This document shows, one piece after another, positions 4,990 through 5,102 of a stretch of 5,102 nt of DNA. Within the stretch, counting starts at the first letter, position 1; every line of letters begins with the position of its first letter. Location: positions 1 to 5,102 of the forward strand of contig CAJTXH010000152.1 in assembly GCA_910580005.1 (NCBI GenBank). The letters run 5' to 3'. The DNA is from an uncultured Lachnospiraceae bacterium. Lineage in GTDB: Bacteria > Bacillota > Clostridia > Lachnospirales > Lachnospiraceae. A program made the position numbers and the translations under genes. Under the pieces are notes generated by a model, which did no database searches, was not told the DNA's origin, and saw only the letters and a program-made list of their open reading frames with translations.

Positions 4990-5102
4990 ATGGCAAAATC
5001 ATTCTTTGAGGAAACAGGCGGCAGATACGAAAAGCAGGGAGATTACCTTATCCCCTGCCTTACCTTACCAACCGAAAAAGAAACAATTATCGGCGTTTGG
5101 GG
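4990..5102 (+). CDS. tnpV: TnpV transposon-encoded protein (start only, runs off window)
   Basis: The first 37 residues are visible, beginning MAKSFFEETGGRYEKQGDYL and continuing IPCLTLPTEKETIIGVWG. The pattern FEE.GG.Y..QGDYLIPCL.LP is typical of TnpV, a protein of about 120 residues carried by Tn4451 and related clostridial elements next to tnpX. Its function is not established; it is not needed for the basic recombinase reaction as far as is known. The start is supported by GGAGGT at 4976-4981, nine bases before the ATG. It follows the 57-residue ORF by 15 bases. The end of the gene lies outside the window, so intactness cannot be judged. Confidence 0.85.
   Translation, partial: MAKSFFEETGGRYEKQGDYLIPCLTLPTEKETIIGVW

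Larger units (their letters stand above)
4083..5102 (+). mobile_element. Fragment of a Tn4451-like (TnpX/TnpV) element, continues past the window
   Basis: A recombinase C-terminus, a 57-residue ORF and the start of tnpV lie in the same orientation and tightly packed, matching the order tnpX-tnpV known in Tn4451-type elements. The base composition and codon use differ from the AT-rich left side. The left end is missing: in Tn4451 tnpX starts close to the element end, whereas here sequence homology begins in the middle of the recombinase. The extent to the right is not visible. Confidence 0.65.

Overview
The window looks like chromosomal DNA of a low-GC anaerobic Firmicute, most likely a clostridial gut bacterium of the Lachnospiraceae type. 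The reasons are strong AGGAGG-like ribosome binding sites, AT-rich spacers, a secreted protein that joins InlB-type repeats to a lysine-rich BspA-like leucine-rich repeat, and a piece of a Tn4451/TnpX-type element. This assignment is by pattern only; no species can be named.

Left part (1-1130, + strand): a self-contained rpsT unit for ribosomal protein S20, with a near-consensus promoter, a short leader containing a perfect 8-bp hairpin, the gene, and an intrinsic terminator. Two copies of a palindromic intergenic repeat flank it, one partial (about 31-54) and one complete (540-573). Next comes a deoxycytidylate deaminase gene whose protein resembles the animal/phage T4-type enzyme more than Bacillus ComEB.

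Middle (1127-3832, - strand): a 901-residue secreted surface protein with a signal peptide, a unique N-terminal region, three InlB/Flg_new-type repeats, a Gly/Ser/Asn-rich linker and a C-terminal LRR_5 region. It converges on the deaminase gene with a 4-bp stop-codon overlap and no terminator between them.

Right part (about 3900-5102): the probable promoter of the surface-protein gene, a strong bidirectional terminator, and then an abrupt change to more GC-rich DNA. That DNA holds the 3' half of a large serine recombinase (zinc ribbon, coiled coil, DUF4368-like tail; catalytic domain missing), a 57-residue ORF overlapping its end, and the start of tnpV, which runs off the window. The layout matches the tnpX-tnpV part of Tn4451-like elements. 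The rpsT, deaminase and surface-protein genes show no functional link to each other. The most unusual points are the decapitated recombinase at the junction, the possible stub of an interrupted minus-strand gene beside it, the palindromic repeats, and the rpsT leader hairpin. No convincing new multi-gene system was found.
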